Counted from the stretch's first letter, positions 49,724 to 61,912 are shown. The stretch is DNA of 64,000 nucleotides from Pachypanchax playfairii (GCA_006937955.1 SSNP01000008.1:7058083-7122082), one strand, 5' to 3'. Translations and numbers: made by a program. The notes: generated by a model not told the origin, from the sequence alone.

Positions 49724-51764
49724 TTAATCACATGCAAACCAAGATGAAACTAGTGGTGGGTGTTTATGAGCAGGCTTTGTTTGGCTGCTGTTGGTGATCT
49801 GATCTGACAGGAGAGTAAACACATTCTTGTAGCAACTCTCTTTTTCACTCCCCCGTTTTCCTCTGATTTGCACTTCTGCGTAGTCCACGTCTCTTGCCTC
49901 ACCATTCTACAAAAGAGATACAGGTTTAATGTGTTTTTCATGTCTTTAGAACAAACGGTGACAAACATGAATCATCAGAGCTATACTCACCAAACGAGAT
50001 GACTGATCTACACTTGACTCATCATCTTGAAAATGATGGTGGGAATTTACTTCTCCTTTAAAGAAACCAAAGCATCATGAGTATTTTTATATGAGAGATA
50101 TCATTGTTTTATTTTGTTGTTGTTGTTAATATAATGTTCAGTTCAGTGTGCAGAATACATACAATTTTACCTTCAATCTTATGGTTAAACTATTCCAGTG
50201 AACAACAGAAGAAACCAGACCAAAATCCCCCAACAAGCACTGATAATAAAGGTAGATCTGAACATGTTCTTGTGGTTAACCTACTTTTCTGGTGTTCAAA
50301 ACTGTGTTTTTTAATGTAGATAGTCAACAGGATGATCACCAGAACACAGCAGACTAACAGTCCTCCAAGTGTTAAAACAACGGGGTCCAATTCTGGTTCT
50401 AGATCAGAATAAAACTTTGTTAAAACATCTCAAAACATAAATAGCACATTTGTATATTAAGTGAAATGTGTATTTACACAATAATACATAGTACAAATGG
50501 TTATTAATTTATTGGTAAAGTACTTTTCATCATGCTAAAGCTCAAATCAGGGATTTCTCTCAATGATGGACTTAAGATCTGTCAGTGAGGCATCAACATG
50601 TAAAACTTTAAATTCATCATTTAGCACAACTAGATAGAAAATCATAAGCGTTCCAACACCACAAACTTGAGGTTTAAAATAAAGGCCAAAAATGAAATAA
50701 CATTTTGGTTCAGTATAAAATGCATGCTTTAGACTTTCATTAAGATGGAAAATTATTTATATTCAGGAACATACTTGTCCCCAATTTGTTCTTGTCATCA
50801 AACAGGACTGATCCACATGTGACAACAGCACAATATTCAGCTTCTACATCAGTGGAGCTTCGTACAGATAAACTATAGGAACAACTTCTCTCCACATTTC
50901 TGTCACTGATGTTGTGAGAGTAAATGATGGCTGGATGAAATCCTTCTGATCTGGTTCTGAACCAGTACACACTGTGTTCTGTAGGACACTGGACTTTGTT
51001 TTCTTTGTTCTTGGGGAGAAGTGAACACAAGAGAGTCTTGAAGTCTCCCAGCTGGACCAAGTCAGTGCTCAAATGTCGCTGCTGGTCTGCATGGTTCATG
51101 GGAAAAACATAATCAAAACAGAAAACATTTAAATCTTCATTTAAAACATATATCCACAAATGAGAGAGAGTAAAACTTACCCCTTACAGCCAAGAAAGTA
51201 CCACTAGTGAAATTCTGTGAATACGTCGTTCCAGTGTAACAGAAATAAGTTGCTTCATCCTCTTTAGTGACATTAGAGATTTTAAGAGTAAACTGAGACT
51301 CGACTCTTGTAACTGTGAAGCGTGAACTTTTAAATCTGTCATCTGTTGTTTGTTTATTAAGTACCAGACCAGCCACTGTTTCAAACATATGCCCAAGAGT
51401 CTGTTTATACAAGTGAAAAAATTTAGGGTTCTTATCAACTGTACAGGTAAAAGTGAAGTTACCACCAATGTCAACTTCAGTCAAAGAGATCAAGGGAGAA
51501 ACCTCAGCAGCTTGAATGAGAGCTGTAGGAGAAGAAACAAACAGAAAAGTAACTACAGAATCACTAAAGCTACAAACATAATCATTACCAATTTTACATA
51601 AGCACAGTATGACCTTACATGCAACTACTGCTTTTGAAAACAAGTTTACATCTCTTAACAGAAATACTGCTTTGTTTTTTCATGCAAATAATAACTTGTA
51701 ATCATTAAAAACTTTACTTACAACATAAACCAAGAAGAATTAAATTAGCCAGTCTGATGATCAT
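49724..51764 (-). CDS. NITR-like receptor I with altered tail (minus-strand lineage)
   Basis: Minus-strand exons: 51764-51722, 51522-51181, 51086-50775, 50398-50285, 50055-49991 and 49906-49724. They give an intact 352-residue frame. Domain 1: FTCTV, then HLYKQ where the lineage has HWYKQ, so the core Trp is lost; ATYFCYT follows. Domain 2: LLCSLLPK, VYWFRTRS, AEYCAVVTCG, but the J-like motif is eroded to FDDKNKLG. The tail keeps VDYAEV (Tyr about 301), a canonical ITIM. After KRGSEKE, a one-base deletion relative to H shifts the frame. The second tyrosine motif CVYSS is lost and a new C-terminus of about 45 residues follows, containing SCYKNV, which fits S-x-Y-x-x-V by chance. Expressed function is uncertain. 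CCAAT box at 51864-51868. Confidence 0.75.
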
Positions 51765-51863
51765 TGTTGTACATCCACTTCTTTGTCACTATACTGAAGT
51801 CCTCTTGCCCAAATGGAAGGTTTAGTGATGAAGTGATCAAAGTTTCCGTAGTAGAATTCAATG

Positions 51864-51868
51864 ATTGG
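51864..51868 (-). promoter_or_regulatory. CCAAT box upstream of receptor I
   Basis: GCCAATCATTG on the gene strand, about 100 bp before the ATG. The surrounding promoter is nearly identical to that of H. Confidence 0.5.
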
Positions 51869-52589
51869 CTGAAAAGTTGAAGATGAACAGCCCCCTGTAT
51901 AATAAACCTATGGGCCAGATTTCATTTCGTAAGAGGTGTAGACCTTTTAGTCTTCATGGTGAAAATGTGATTTTGAGGTTCGGTCTGAAAAGTTGCTAGA
52001 AAGGATGGACATTGTGTTAACAGCAAAGTTTACAGTATGTGATCTGAACCTGAATTGTTTCTTGTGGCCAAAGTAGAGCAAATGAAAATAAGATTTGAAA
52101 AAATTGGACTACTTCTCATCTGTCAGCTTTAGTTTGACCTTTTTTTCCAGATATCACATGCCCACAGTACAGTGCTATAAAAAGTATATGCTCTTTACAG
52201 ATTTCTTCTGTTTCTTTTGCATTTTTGTCAAAATGTGGATTTCATTTATTAAAATAAAAAGCTATCCAAACCAACCTGAGCCTTAGGGGTTCCTACAACT
52301 AGTTTGTTGTATGAGTCTTGGTTGCACGAACTGTAATCAAGCATTTGGAATTAATGATAAAGAGTCTTTTAAATAGCTGTTGAGGATTTTTTGTTCACTT
52401 TTCTTTCCAGATTTGTTTTCATTCAGCCACATTGAATGGTTATCTGGCATTAATGACTTTTGTTGAGATCATGACACAGAGGTGCAAATACTGATGTACT
52501 CTCGATTATTTTACCACTGTGGAAACACAATCACGATCATGCCTGACTGTTAGTGTGATGTTCTTTTTTTATGGATGCAGTGTTAGTTT

Positions 52590-52720
52590 TACATCCACGG
52601 AGCCCCTTGGGGGACATAGATGCAAAACAAAAAAAAAAAGTTGGTTTCTGGTGCGCGACACATAGCGAGCACGAGAAAGTAACTGGTGCACANAAGAACT
52701 TTTTTTTCACCCTTGTTCCC
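52590..52720. repeat. Dispersed repeat with GTGCGC core, copy 1
   Basis: CCACGGAGCCCCTTGGGGGACAT, an A run, TTTCTGGTGCGCGACACAT, GAGCACGAGAAAGTAACTGGTGCAC. It shares its block order with 56515-56650. It contains one ambiguous base (N) at 52693. Confidence 0.55.
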
Positions 52721-53032
52721 AAGTGGCTCTGTATACTTCAAATGTAATGGGACACACACATTCTAAAACATTTTATTTATGTCTCATATCGAAAGATAAT
52801 TTTAAAACTGAATTTTGTATCTACTCAGATAATCTTTATCTGATATTAAAATGTATTTGTTGATCTAAAACATTTTAGTGTAATAAAAAAGCAACCATTA
52901 AAATAGATGAAAAACTAGAGAAGTTCAAAGTGAAAGAGATGAAGGTTCACCACAGCTAGACAGACACCACAGCTGGTGTGAATGAGAGGGATACAAGTGG
53001 AACAGTGAGGCAACAGGAAGCAGAGATACAGA

Positions 53033-53500
53033 AGATGGAGGATTTCAAGTACTTAAGATCAACAGTCCAAAAAAGATCAATAATTGTGTGCAAGCAGGTT
53101 GGAATGGGCAGAGGAAAGTGTCAGGAGTGATGGCTGACAAAAGAGTATCAGAAAGAATGAAAGGAAATGTGAACAAGACAAGGGTGAGACCAGCCATGTA
53201 TTCTGGTTTGGAGAAGTTACCACTGAGGAAGGGACAGGAGACACAGCTAGAGGTAGCAGAAATGAACATGTTGAAGTTTTTTGGGAATAACAAAGATGGA
53301 CAGGATCAGGAATGAGTCCATCAGAGGGACGACACACGTTAGATGTTTTGGAAATAAAGTCAGAGAGACGTAGATGGTCTGGACATGTACAGAGGAGGGA
53401 TAGTGGGTTTACTGGGAAAAGGATGCTGATGGGGCAACTGGCCTAGAGGAAGACCAACGAGAAGACGTATGGATGTATTTATGGAGGACATGATGTTGGG
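53033..53500 (+). mobile_element. Non-LTR retrotransposon ORF2 C-terminal relic
   Basis: Reading through frameshifts gives EDFKYLRST, VSERMKGNVNK, RVRPAMYSGLEKL, ETQLEVAEMNMLKFFG, DRIRNES-like and RWSGHVQRR-like strings. This is the order of the region after the RT domain in common teleost LINE ORF2 proteins. Stops and shifts make it non-functional. No 5' part is present, which fits 5' truncation. Confidence 0.65.
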
Positions 53501-55916
53501 AAGTCCTGCTCCCTCCATGCAAATAATTGGGACATTGCCATTCTAATTCATATCTATATATTTCCAAAAAATCAAACAAGGTGGTCATACAGTAAAATCC
53601 CCCATTAGAAAAAAAAACATGTTACATTGGGTCTGTAAAAAAAAAAGCAGAATGATTTTTAGAGCCTTGAAATTGAGTGTCACGTCTGTATCACTGGGTT
53701 CTTAAGGGTTAAAAGTTTACTTCAACTTCTCTGATATTTTATATTCAGATTGACTTTTCTTTCATGTAGTTTTAAGCTTGCAGCCGTGTGTTCTATTCAC
53801 GTTTTTCTTGTACATTGAACTGTAATTACTTGTTTCATGCAAAACATAATAATTAATGTGCATTGAAAACAGTGGATGGGATTTGCAACCTCACATCTCT
53901 AGTGTGCAGACTTCTAAAAACACAATAAGGCAGCTACTGTAAATAGGATTTTGCAGCTTCAATTTGTAACAAAGAATGACGGCAGAAATGTCCAGTCAAG
54001 CTTTATCATTGTTGATGAGATCAACAGCTTGATCAGGGATCTTGTAACTCTCCACTTTACCCAGCTAGACCCTACAGCGCATCCAGAGGGAGGTTGAGGC
54101 AGCAAGACCAGCTGAGAGTTTTAATCTTTCCATCAACATCAGTCTTCCCCAAGAGCTCATATTGACCCCGAGTAATGGGAGTTGACTACTTTAACCTACA
54201 TATGTGTATTTACTTTTGGTTTCATAAGTATTCGTTTCAAAACCATGGAGAAGTTGGCCTAATACGGTCCCTCTCCTACGGTGTCCATTTTAGGACATCC
54301 TCAGACCAAAGAAAAACAACTTCCTACTTCAGGCAAAACAGCCTCATACATCAACCTGTACATTAAAATGAATCAGATCTCAGAAAAACATCCACCAGAC
54401 TTCACACCACATGGCAACTGAACAGCATCAGAAAAAAAGTGTCAGAAAAAATGGACTAAGAATAAAAGGTGTCAGAAAATTTGGACTCAGCCAACCCTAA
54501 CCCTCAACCCTAACCCCAAAGCTTCAACAGTTGGTAAACTAAAAAACTATTTATCATCAACAACTTGCAAACACAACCATCCAAACCTGCAGCCAGCACC
54601 AGGTGAATCTGAACAACACGCTGGAACTGAAGACATTGCAGAATATCCACCATAAAGCTAACATCATTGTGGTCCAGGTGGAAAAAAAAAGTGAGAAAGC
54701 AACTTGTGAACCTTCTGTAGAAGAGGCTGATTGTATGGCTGCGTTCACAACTTGGTGATGAGAAATATTTTCCTCACCAGCTGTTGAAGCTTTTGGGAGG
54801 AAGTTGTTCTCCCTTTTGGCTGAATTTGTTTCTGTTCTGATGTTATGTGGTATGAAATCTGATGCTTTTTTATGTATAGTGTGATGTCTGAAGTATCAAG
54901 TTGTTTTTCTTTGGTCTCAGGATGTCCTAAAATTTACATCATAATCTCTGTCAATCCAGTTAACTTTTTGACAGCATTTGTTACACTGACCAACAAAAAA
55001 TGTCAAGCAGAGCCAGGGAGGCTTCTTTGAGTCAGTTAGTTGATTAGAGTCAGATCGCCAAGTTAAATAACTTTTAGTTTTACAAGGTCATTAATAAACC
55101 AGAAGTAATATTTCCACATGTTTGCAATAGAGTGAATGTTAGTTTCACATTGGTGTGACTGTATAGAGTCAAAATAGTTGCACATCACCTCTGACTGCAG
55201 GAAGACCGTCAGCTCTTCTGAAACTAACACCTTTAGCTTTTCTATTTAGTACAAAGATAAAAACGCAGATGATCAAAATGTAATTAATTTTGAGGGTGCA
55301 GTGACCATACTTATTATTACATCACTTCATCCAAAAATCTTTTCAATGTACAAAACAAATATTCTAACCTAACAACCTCACTCATGAGAACTTTTTCAGA
55401 TGCAGCTGTGGCGGGTTGTTTCTCCGCCCTTTTGACCAACCACTGATGTTGTTTACTCAGAACAGACCAACTGCAAGTTTCAACCGGAAATGAAGTGAGA
55501 AATAACGTTTTCTTAAGCCCCCGTCAAGTAAAATGTATTTAAATAATTTATAAATAACTGTTTGTATTTCTGTTTCTTTTTCAAAATAAATGTATTTTTT
55601 ATGTTTTGAAAGATGAAACTAAAATATTTGAATTTGGATCTCAGTTTGTTTGAGCTACATTACATTTGAAATTCTTACTGTTGTAAGAAGTTGGAATAAA
55701 TAGACACTTTAGAAAATATACAGGCTTCAGCACTGTTACAGTCACTGTTTGTACTTCTCTAGAGATAATCTGCTTTTAAATAAATTAAAACACGATAAGC
55801 AATTTCACTTACAGAGTTTAAAATGTATTGTCTAAAATAACTTAAAAAAAACAACAAACTACTGAAGAGTTTGATTTAAAATTCACATTTGAATGTGTTT
55901 CCATTCTGAAGTGTAT

Positions 55917-55954
55917 ACACACACATACACACACACACACACACACATATATAT
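55917..55954. repeat. (CA)n/(TA)n microsatellite
   Basis: CA units with one interruption, running into a short TA stretch. Confidence 0.85.
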
Positions 55955-56514
55955 AAATGTATATACTGTATTTCAAGTAAAGGATCATGTAAAAGTTGTT
56001 GTTCACATCAAAGCAGAGGGCTGGACAGGAAGTAAAGCATTTTCATTCTTCACAACTTAGTTTGAATAAACCACAACCACAGCAAGGTTTATATTTCCAT
56101 GCATCATTTGTGTTTTGTTTTAAGTGAAAGCAATGTGATGCACATAAAAAAGATGTGAAGCACAAGGAAGGAAGCTGTGTAAAAAATGCATTTAGTTTCT
56201 GTTTTCATCTTGTTCTTTAATAAAATGTGTTTTATATTTTATTTTGCATGTATATTTTGAAATGTATTGCATTCCTATGGTTTTATTTTTAGTAAAATTA
56301 CATTGACACTATTGACTCTGAGGATGACGTGTCAGTTTGATCCACATATGTGCGTTTACATGGAACAATTTGGCAGAAGTTCGGTGATTTAAACTCCGTA
56401 CATTTGCGGTACCGTAATTAAAAACAAAAAACATAATTGCTTTTTGTTTAATTTTCAACTCTTGCAAACAGTGGTTTATATATTTTCTCATAGAAATGAA
56501 ACATTCAAAAATAA

Positions 56515-56650
56515 GAAATCTACGGAGCCCTTTAGGAGAAATGGGTGGAGAAAAAAAAAGAAAGTGTGTTTCTCGTGCGCACCACTTAGTATCTCGTGCG
56601 CACAAGATACTTTCTCATGCTTACCAGATACTTTACTAACTGGTGCGGAC
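56515..56650. repeat. Dispersed repeat with GTGCGC core, copy 2
   Basis: CTACGGAGCCCTTTAGGAG, an A run, then reiterated TTTCTCGTGCGCACCA, TATCTCGTGCGCACAAGATAC and CAGATACTTTACTAACTGGTGCG units. The unit of about 20-22 bp (xxTCTCGTGCGCACxAGATAC) repeats imperfectly and is partly palindromic. Confidence 0.6.
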
Positions 56651-56994
56651 AAGCAAAACTTACTGACAAAAAAACTGTTGAAAAATTGAACGCCGTGGGC
56701 TCAAAGACCCAAGTGGTGATATTGTGCTATATGTAAGAGTTTTGTGGTATATTGCTTCTATAGTGACGCTTTAACAAATCATTACCTGATTCAAATCAGT
56801 AATGACTCTTAAATCTATCCCCCTATCGAAACAAATATCACAAAATGATGATGCAACAACAGCAATAACAGACAGAAGCAGTGGCAGGCTGATTCTCTGC
56901 CCTTTGACACACCACTGAACCATTTCCTTGAAACCAGAAATGAAATGAGAGAAAGCAGTAAAAAGCTCCAGGAAGTTCAATTAGTCAGTCAGTC

Positions 56995-57225
56995 AGTGTT
57001 TATATCCACTTGTACCTGTCAAGGATCTGAGGGAGCTGATGTCTATCTATAGTTGTCGCTGGGTAAGAGGTGGGGTCACAACCTGTAGCTTGTTAGTCCA
57101 TCACAGGGACACATAGACAAACAAGCATTCACATACACACTAACAGGGACAATTTAGAGTTGCCAACTAACCTGACAGACATATTTTTGGTCTGTGAGAG
57201 GAAGCCAAGATTGTTCATTATAAAT
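56995..57225 (-). repeat. Teleost SINE-type composite repeat, reverse 3' half
   Basis: Reverse-orientation block with GTCCATCACAGGGACACATAGAC, ACAATTTAGAGTTGCCAACTAACC and GGTCTGTGAGAGGAAGCC. It corresponds to the 3' half of the element at 38625-39115. Confidence 0.6.
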
Positions 57226-59343
57226 AAATTATTTAAAATAAATGCATCCCTATTCCAAACTCCTACTTAACAAAAGGGAAAAAAACACTAAAATGATTAT
57301 CACTACTCCAAGTTTAACAGAAAATATCAAAAATAACTACTAATTATGTAACGTAAATGACTACAACTTATTGCAGTACACGTGTGCATGTGTGAGTGTG
57401 CATCCATTGTTTAAATACAATCATACCAACAGAATGTTTATGGTTTCTTGTATTTTAAGAACAGATTTAGAATCAAGATCTAGAAGATAATGTCTTTTAA
57501 TTTAAAACTGAGAATCGGACAGGAAGTAAAGCCTGTTAACGTTCATATCTTAGTCTGAACAAACCACAACCAGAGCAGCGCTTAAGTTTCAGTACATCAT
57601 TTATGTTAATCTGACTCTTCACACTTCAGGTACATGCTGCACTTTGTACATAAATGAAACACTTCAGATGCAAAAAAAGTGAAACAAACACAGACACAGA
57701 GATTTATTTCACTCTACTGTTTGTTTAAATATGCAGACATACAGAGATACTCTCATTATATCAGTATCATTCTCTCTATAATAGTTAGTCTGACACGTTC
57801 TGGATTGTGATGAACAGTTGTAAAGGTTTTACCATCAACTCTACATGACCTTTTTTATGGTACTTTGTGTACTTTTTATGATGATAAATGGTGTTATTAT
57901 CATTCTGGGTCTTTAGAGTTCACATTTGAGGTTTTTCTATTATTATGATATAGATAGATTGATGAACCTTAAAATATTCTAAGTTGTTTCTATTCAGGTG
58001 TCCATGATTCTTTACACATGGTTTTGAGTTAGCAGAAAACGTTTCAACACCTCCAGATATAAGATTTCTGTGATACTGACAGTGTTGCTGTGAAGTGAAG
58101 AGGGTGAACCAATATGAGTACTAACACCCCCCCTCACCAGCCTTCCCATTAAGCTCCTCCCTCCACACACTGGGTGGGTCATCATGTAAGAGGTGGAGCT
58201 TTTATGGTCATGTGATGCTCAGTTTGTTTGTATTTTTGTGTGATGCAGTGCAGAGGTGGAAACTTCTTAATGCGCAAGGGTCAAACAAGGACTTACGGTC
58301 CTTCTTGGCTCTGAGAACATACAGAAGTCTTTTCAGGAGTCTAATTATTTGGAAGAATTATTCCTCTAATCATTATTATTAAGTAAGAGATTTCCAATCC
58401 AAAACTTATCGGGGTCTTTTATATATTTTTCACCTTAAAGTCCAGTTACCTCTCAATGACCTTTATATGTGAAACTGACGTTTGGTGTGAGTGTGCATGA
58501 TTGTTTACTATAAATGTGACATATGGAGTACAGTAAATTAACAGATGGATGATGGGTACCATCTTCAAAACTTTTGTCTGACACTAGTTCAATAAACAAA
58601 TGTGCAAGAGATTTTTAGAAATTAAATTCTGGTAGATTGTCCTGTCCTAGTACCTTTATTGAATGTAAGTGTAATGTGTAATCTAACGGTGTGTGGTCAA
58701 AACGTTGGATGTGCTGATTGAGAAAACTAATCAGATTATCAGATAAAACTCATCTGACATGTAATAAGGTGGAGAGAGAGTGGAGGAATGTTTCACAAGC
58801 AGCAAAAATATATATGGAGGATTATTTTTTAATTTAAAAGATTAAATGTTAATTAGATAAAAAAAAAAAACATTTTGACAAGATTTGGAATGTTGTATTT
58901 GAAAACTAAATGAGTTTTTCAGAGTGAGAAATGACAAGTAAAAAAGAGCAGGACAAAGTAAACTACTCTAATAATTTTATCTTTCAGCTTTAAACTTCTA
59001 AAACGTATTTGATGACCTACTTTGATGCTTTTTCCTGCTGAGCTGAAGCACTTCCTCTCCCTATTCTTTTGAAGATTGTTATGTGTGCGCTAAAAAGTTT
59101 TCTGATCATCACTGACCATGTGCTTGGAGGTTTCACACGTTATGCAAACCGTTCGGCATTCTAAAGAAGAACGTTATTTATTATGAACTGAAAAGTCACA
59201 ATGATCCAGAAAGATTTAGGAATTGTTGTCAACCAAAATGATTCTCTGTGTGCTGTTTGGACGTTCAGCATGTTTATGATGAAAATCTTGATGTTATATG
59301 TGTAAATGGTTGTAGAACAGTGTAGAACCAACATGGCAAACAT

Positions 59344-59348
59344 CCAAT
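59344..59348 (+). promoter_or_regulatory. CCAAT box upstream of receptor J
   Basis: TCCAATCAGATCTGCCTGA, 112 bp before the ATG, followed by TTCCCTCCCACTT as in A and G. Confidence 0.5.
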
Positions 59349-59455
59349 CAGATCTGCCTGAAACTGTTCCCTCCCACTTTACTTGATTATATTTGGATGA
59401 ATCATCTTATGATACGTTCTAATACTCAAGACCTGTCAAGTAGAATATTGACAAA

Positions 59456-61102
59456 ATGTGGACATTGATGTATTTGCTGCTGATCGTCAGAGTGGGATGT
59501 AAGTATATGATAAGGTCACATTAACATGTTAAAGGATTATATCTGTTGCAACATTCTTACCACAATTGGCACAATAAAAAATAAAAAACACTCTCCCTAC
59601 ACTCGTACACTTCGTTTGATAGATTTTTTTTGTTTGTTTTCCAGGTTGCAAAGAAGACCATAAGTTTGTGACAAACACTGTTGATGTTGGAGAAAATGTG
59701 ACTCTGATGTGTCCTCATGAGAAAGCTCCTCTCTACCAAGAAACCTTGTTCTGGATCAGATTTGTTTCTGGCAACTGGCCTGAATTTTTGGGAGCAGCAT
59801 TCAGCTTTAAATATGACAGAGTCACCAAGACTCCTCACATTAAAGTAAATCAAGCTGAAGGAACTTTTATTTTGCATATTCATGGAGCAAAGCTGAGTGA
59901 CACTGGACTTTACTACTGTGTTAAAGTCAAACAACTTGACGTGATATTTATAAATGGAACATTTCTGAAGATTAAAGGTAAATAAATGTCAAATTACAAA
60001 AAAAAAAAGGAAAACCTTAAATGTGTTTTTCTTTTAAAAAGTGAGAAATCTATATTTTTATGCTTTTTATTTGTTGTTGTTGTTTTAATCCCCAGGTTCA
60101 GAATCAGATGTGACTGCTGTCATTCAGGAGGCTCTGTCTGATCCGGCCCGTCCAGGAGACCCAGTGACTCTGCAGTGTTCAGTCCTCTCTGATACTGAGA
60201 GGAAAACCTGCTCAGCAGATCCCAGAGTGTTCTGGTTCAGAGCTGGATCAGATGAGACTCATCCCAAACTAATTTACACACATGGAAACAGTAGAGAAGA
60301 ATGTGAGAAGAGTCGTGAAGCGGACTTTACACAGAAATGTGTGTACGACTTCTCCAAAAACATCAGCCCCTCTGATACTGGAACCTTTTACTGTGCTGTT
60401 GCCACATGTGGAGAGATCATGTTTGGAAATGGAGTAAAACTGGAGATTGAAGGTGATGTACAATACAATACGATACAATACAATACAATACAATACAATA
60501 CAATACAATACAATACAATTTCTTTTACATTAAACATTTGCATTGATATGCAGTACAACAATTAAATATTAGACTATTGAACGTTAGAAGATGTTTTGTT
60601 CTTTTCTAATCACAGAAAAAAAAATCTTTGGTGTTCATTTTATTACAGCAACAAGCAAACCGTCTGCTGTTTTTCCCATTTATGTCATCTTGGTCGTAAT
60701 TGTTTCAGCCGTCCCCATTTATGTCATCATGGAAAGGCTGTGGGATCGTTCAAGTGGTACTATGAATCACTTATTTTCTTTATACAAACTGAATTCAAAA
60801 CTACTATAATAATATTTATTGTTAATGGGAATTGTTGATTCTAACAATGTGTTCATGATTCCAGCAAGAGTTTCTGTCCGAGTAAAGAATGGCACATGGA
60901 AAAACCTAAAGGTAAATATTTCAGGATATAATTTACACCAATAATCTGTTAAAGAACTTTATTAACTCTCTCATTTTGTTTATTTTCTAAGTGTATTAAA
61001 GATAAACAACTCTATAGTACTGCTGTCTTTTCTGCGGTGACTGCTGGCTGTGCAAATGCTGAAATGGAGAAGATCTACGCTGCCTTTCTACAGGATTCTT
61101 AA
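59456..61102 (+). CDS. NITR-like receptor J (plus-strand lineage)
   Basis: Six exons: 59456-59498, 59645-59977, 60096-60452, 60649-60756, 60865-60911 and 60992-61102. They give an intact 332-residue frame. Signal peptide MWTLMYLLLIV. Domain 1: LMCPHE, LFWIRF, LYYCVKV, ending FINGTFLKIKG. Domain 2: LQCSVLSD, VFWFRAGSDETHP, TFYCAVATCGE and J-like FGNGVKLEI, with six cysteines. The predicted transmembrane segment (PIYVILVVIVSAV) is short and contains prolines but no charge. The tail has QLYSTAVF and KIYAAF, both lacking ITIM consensus at -2, so signalling through phosphatases is not predicted. A pentamer microsatellite starts just after the exon 3 donor. Polyadenylation signals are at 61252-61257 and about 61284. 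CCAAT box at 59344-59348. Confidence 0.83.
60461..60520. repeat. (ACAAT)n pentanucleotide microsatellite
   Basis: About 12 units with one variant, beginning 8 bp inside the intron after exon 3 of gene J. Being so close to the donor site, length change could influence splicing. Confidence 0.95.
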
Positions 61103-61536
61103 CTTAAAGTTAAAGAGTTAAAATAATAATTATCATGTTATAGTTATGAACAAACTGTAAAATTAGTTTTGCAACAATTCAATCAATTGTATCAGCTGTG
61201 TTTGTTGTTTGATATTCCATGTGCAAGCTCTTCTTCTGGTCTATTTCAGTAAATAAAACGTCCTTACGTTTTCTTTATTTAAACAATAAAGATGAATATC
61301 TAACTCATCATGTACTCTTGTAAGTCCTAAAAATGTGATTTTGAGCTTTCAGGGAAAATATGCATACTCCACATATAAAGGCCTTCTCATGCTAATTTGT
61401 AAAATCCTCTTGTCTTGTTCACTTAGTTGTAAATGTTCCAGATTTGTGGTTATATGTCTTGTCACAAAGTTCTGTTATCTGCAAAATATGCAACAGAAAG
61501 GCTGTCGACGTTTCTTCACATCTACCCGTCCGCAAA
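61103..61536. other. 3' flank of receptor J
   Basis: AT-rich flank with two polyadenylation signals (61252, 61284). No coding feature. Confidence 0.5.
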
Positions 61537-61912
61537 TTATACGACCATATAGGTTGATTGTGACAACCCAAAAAATGACCCGTGTGAGCATTTTCTGGGC
61601 TCTAGCAGAGACAAACTACCAACAGTACATGCGCGTACTTTACCAGAGAAGCTGCCAAATATGCATGTGCAAGATTTTTCTCTCTTCAGTCGAAGAAAAC
61701 ACAAATTGTGCAGCAATACAATACGTCTCATTATAATATAATGGTTCACTTTAAAATGTAAAGATATGCATGTACTCGCTGTAAAGCAGAATATTTTGTT
61801 GTTTGATCACATTAGTAAGCAGAAACGTAAAGGTTAGGTTTGCCGATATGGTCGTATACAGAATATAGGGTCGTTTTTACAGATAGCAAAATCAACCAAT
61901 GTGGTCGTATTT
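61537..61912. mobile_element. MITE with ACGACCATA-type inverted ends
   Basis: The left end ATACGACCATATAGGTTGAT and the right end, reverse-complemented, ATACGACCACATTGGTTGAT match in 17 of 20 positions. The interior (about 335 bp) is non-coding and holds further ATGGTCGTATACAG and GGGTCGT strings. Target duplication is not clear. The family is unknown to me. Confidence 0.6.

Larger units (their letters stand above)
49205..51985 (-). repeat. Segmental duplication unit carrying receptor I
   Basis: Counterpart of 42730-46930 without the two MITE insertions. Exons 5 and 6 and the promoter are the most similar parts; the Ig exons are more diverged. Confidence 0.8.
53501..59343. other. Spacer between receptors I and J; repeats, no gene supported
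   Basis: Non-coding by inspection. It holds a telomere-like CCCTAA patch at 54490-54515, a diffuse local duplication (about 55.4-56.1 kb against 56.9-57.6 kb), a CA tract, and repeats at 56515 and 56995. The stretch 57.7-59.3 kb is AT-rich and unassigned. Confidence 0.45.

Noticed and set aside
54485..54525. CCCTAACCCT-like patch resembling telomeric repeats
   Set aside because: Only about four imperfect units, too short to call an interstitial telomere.
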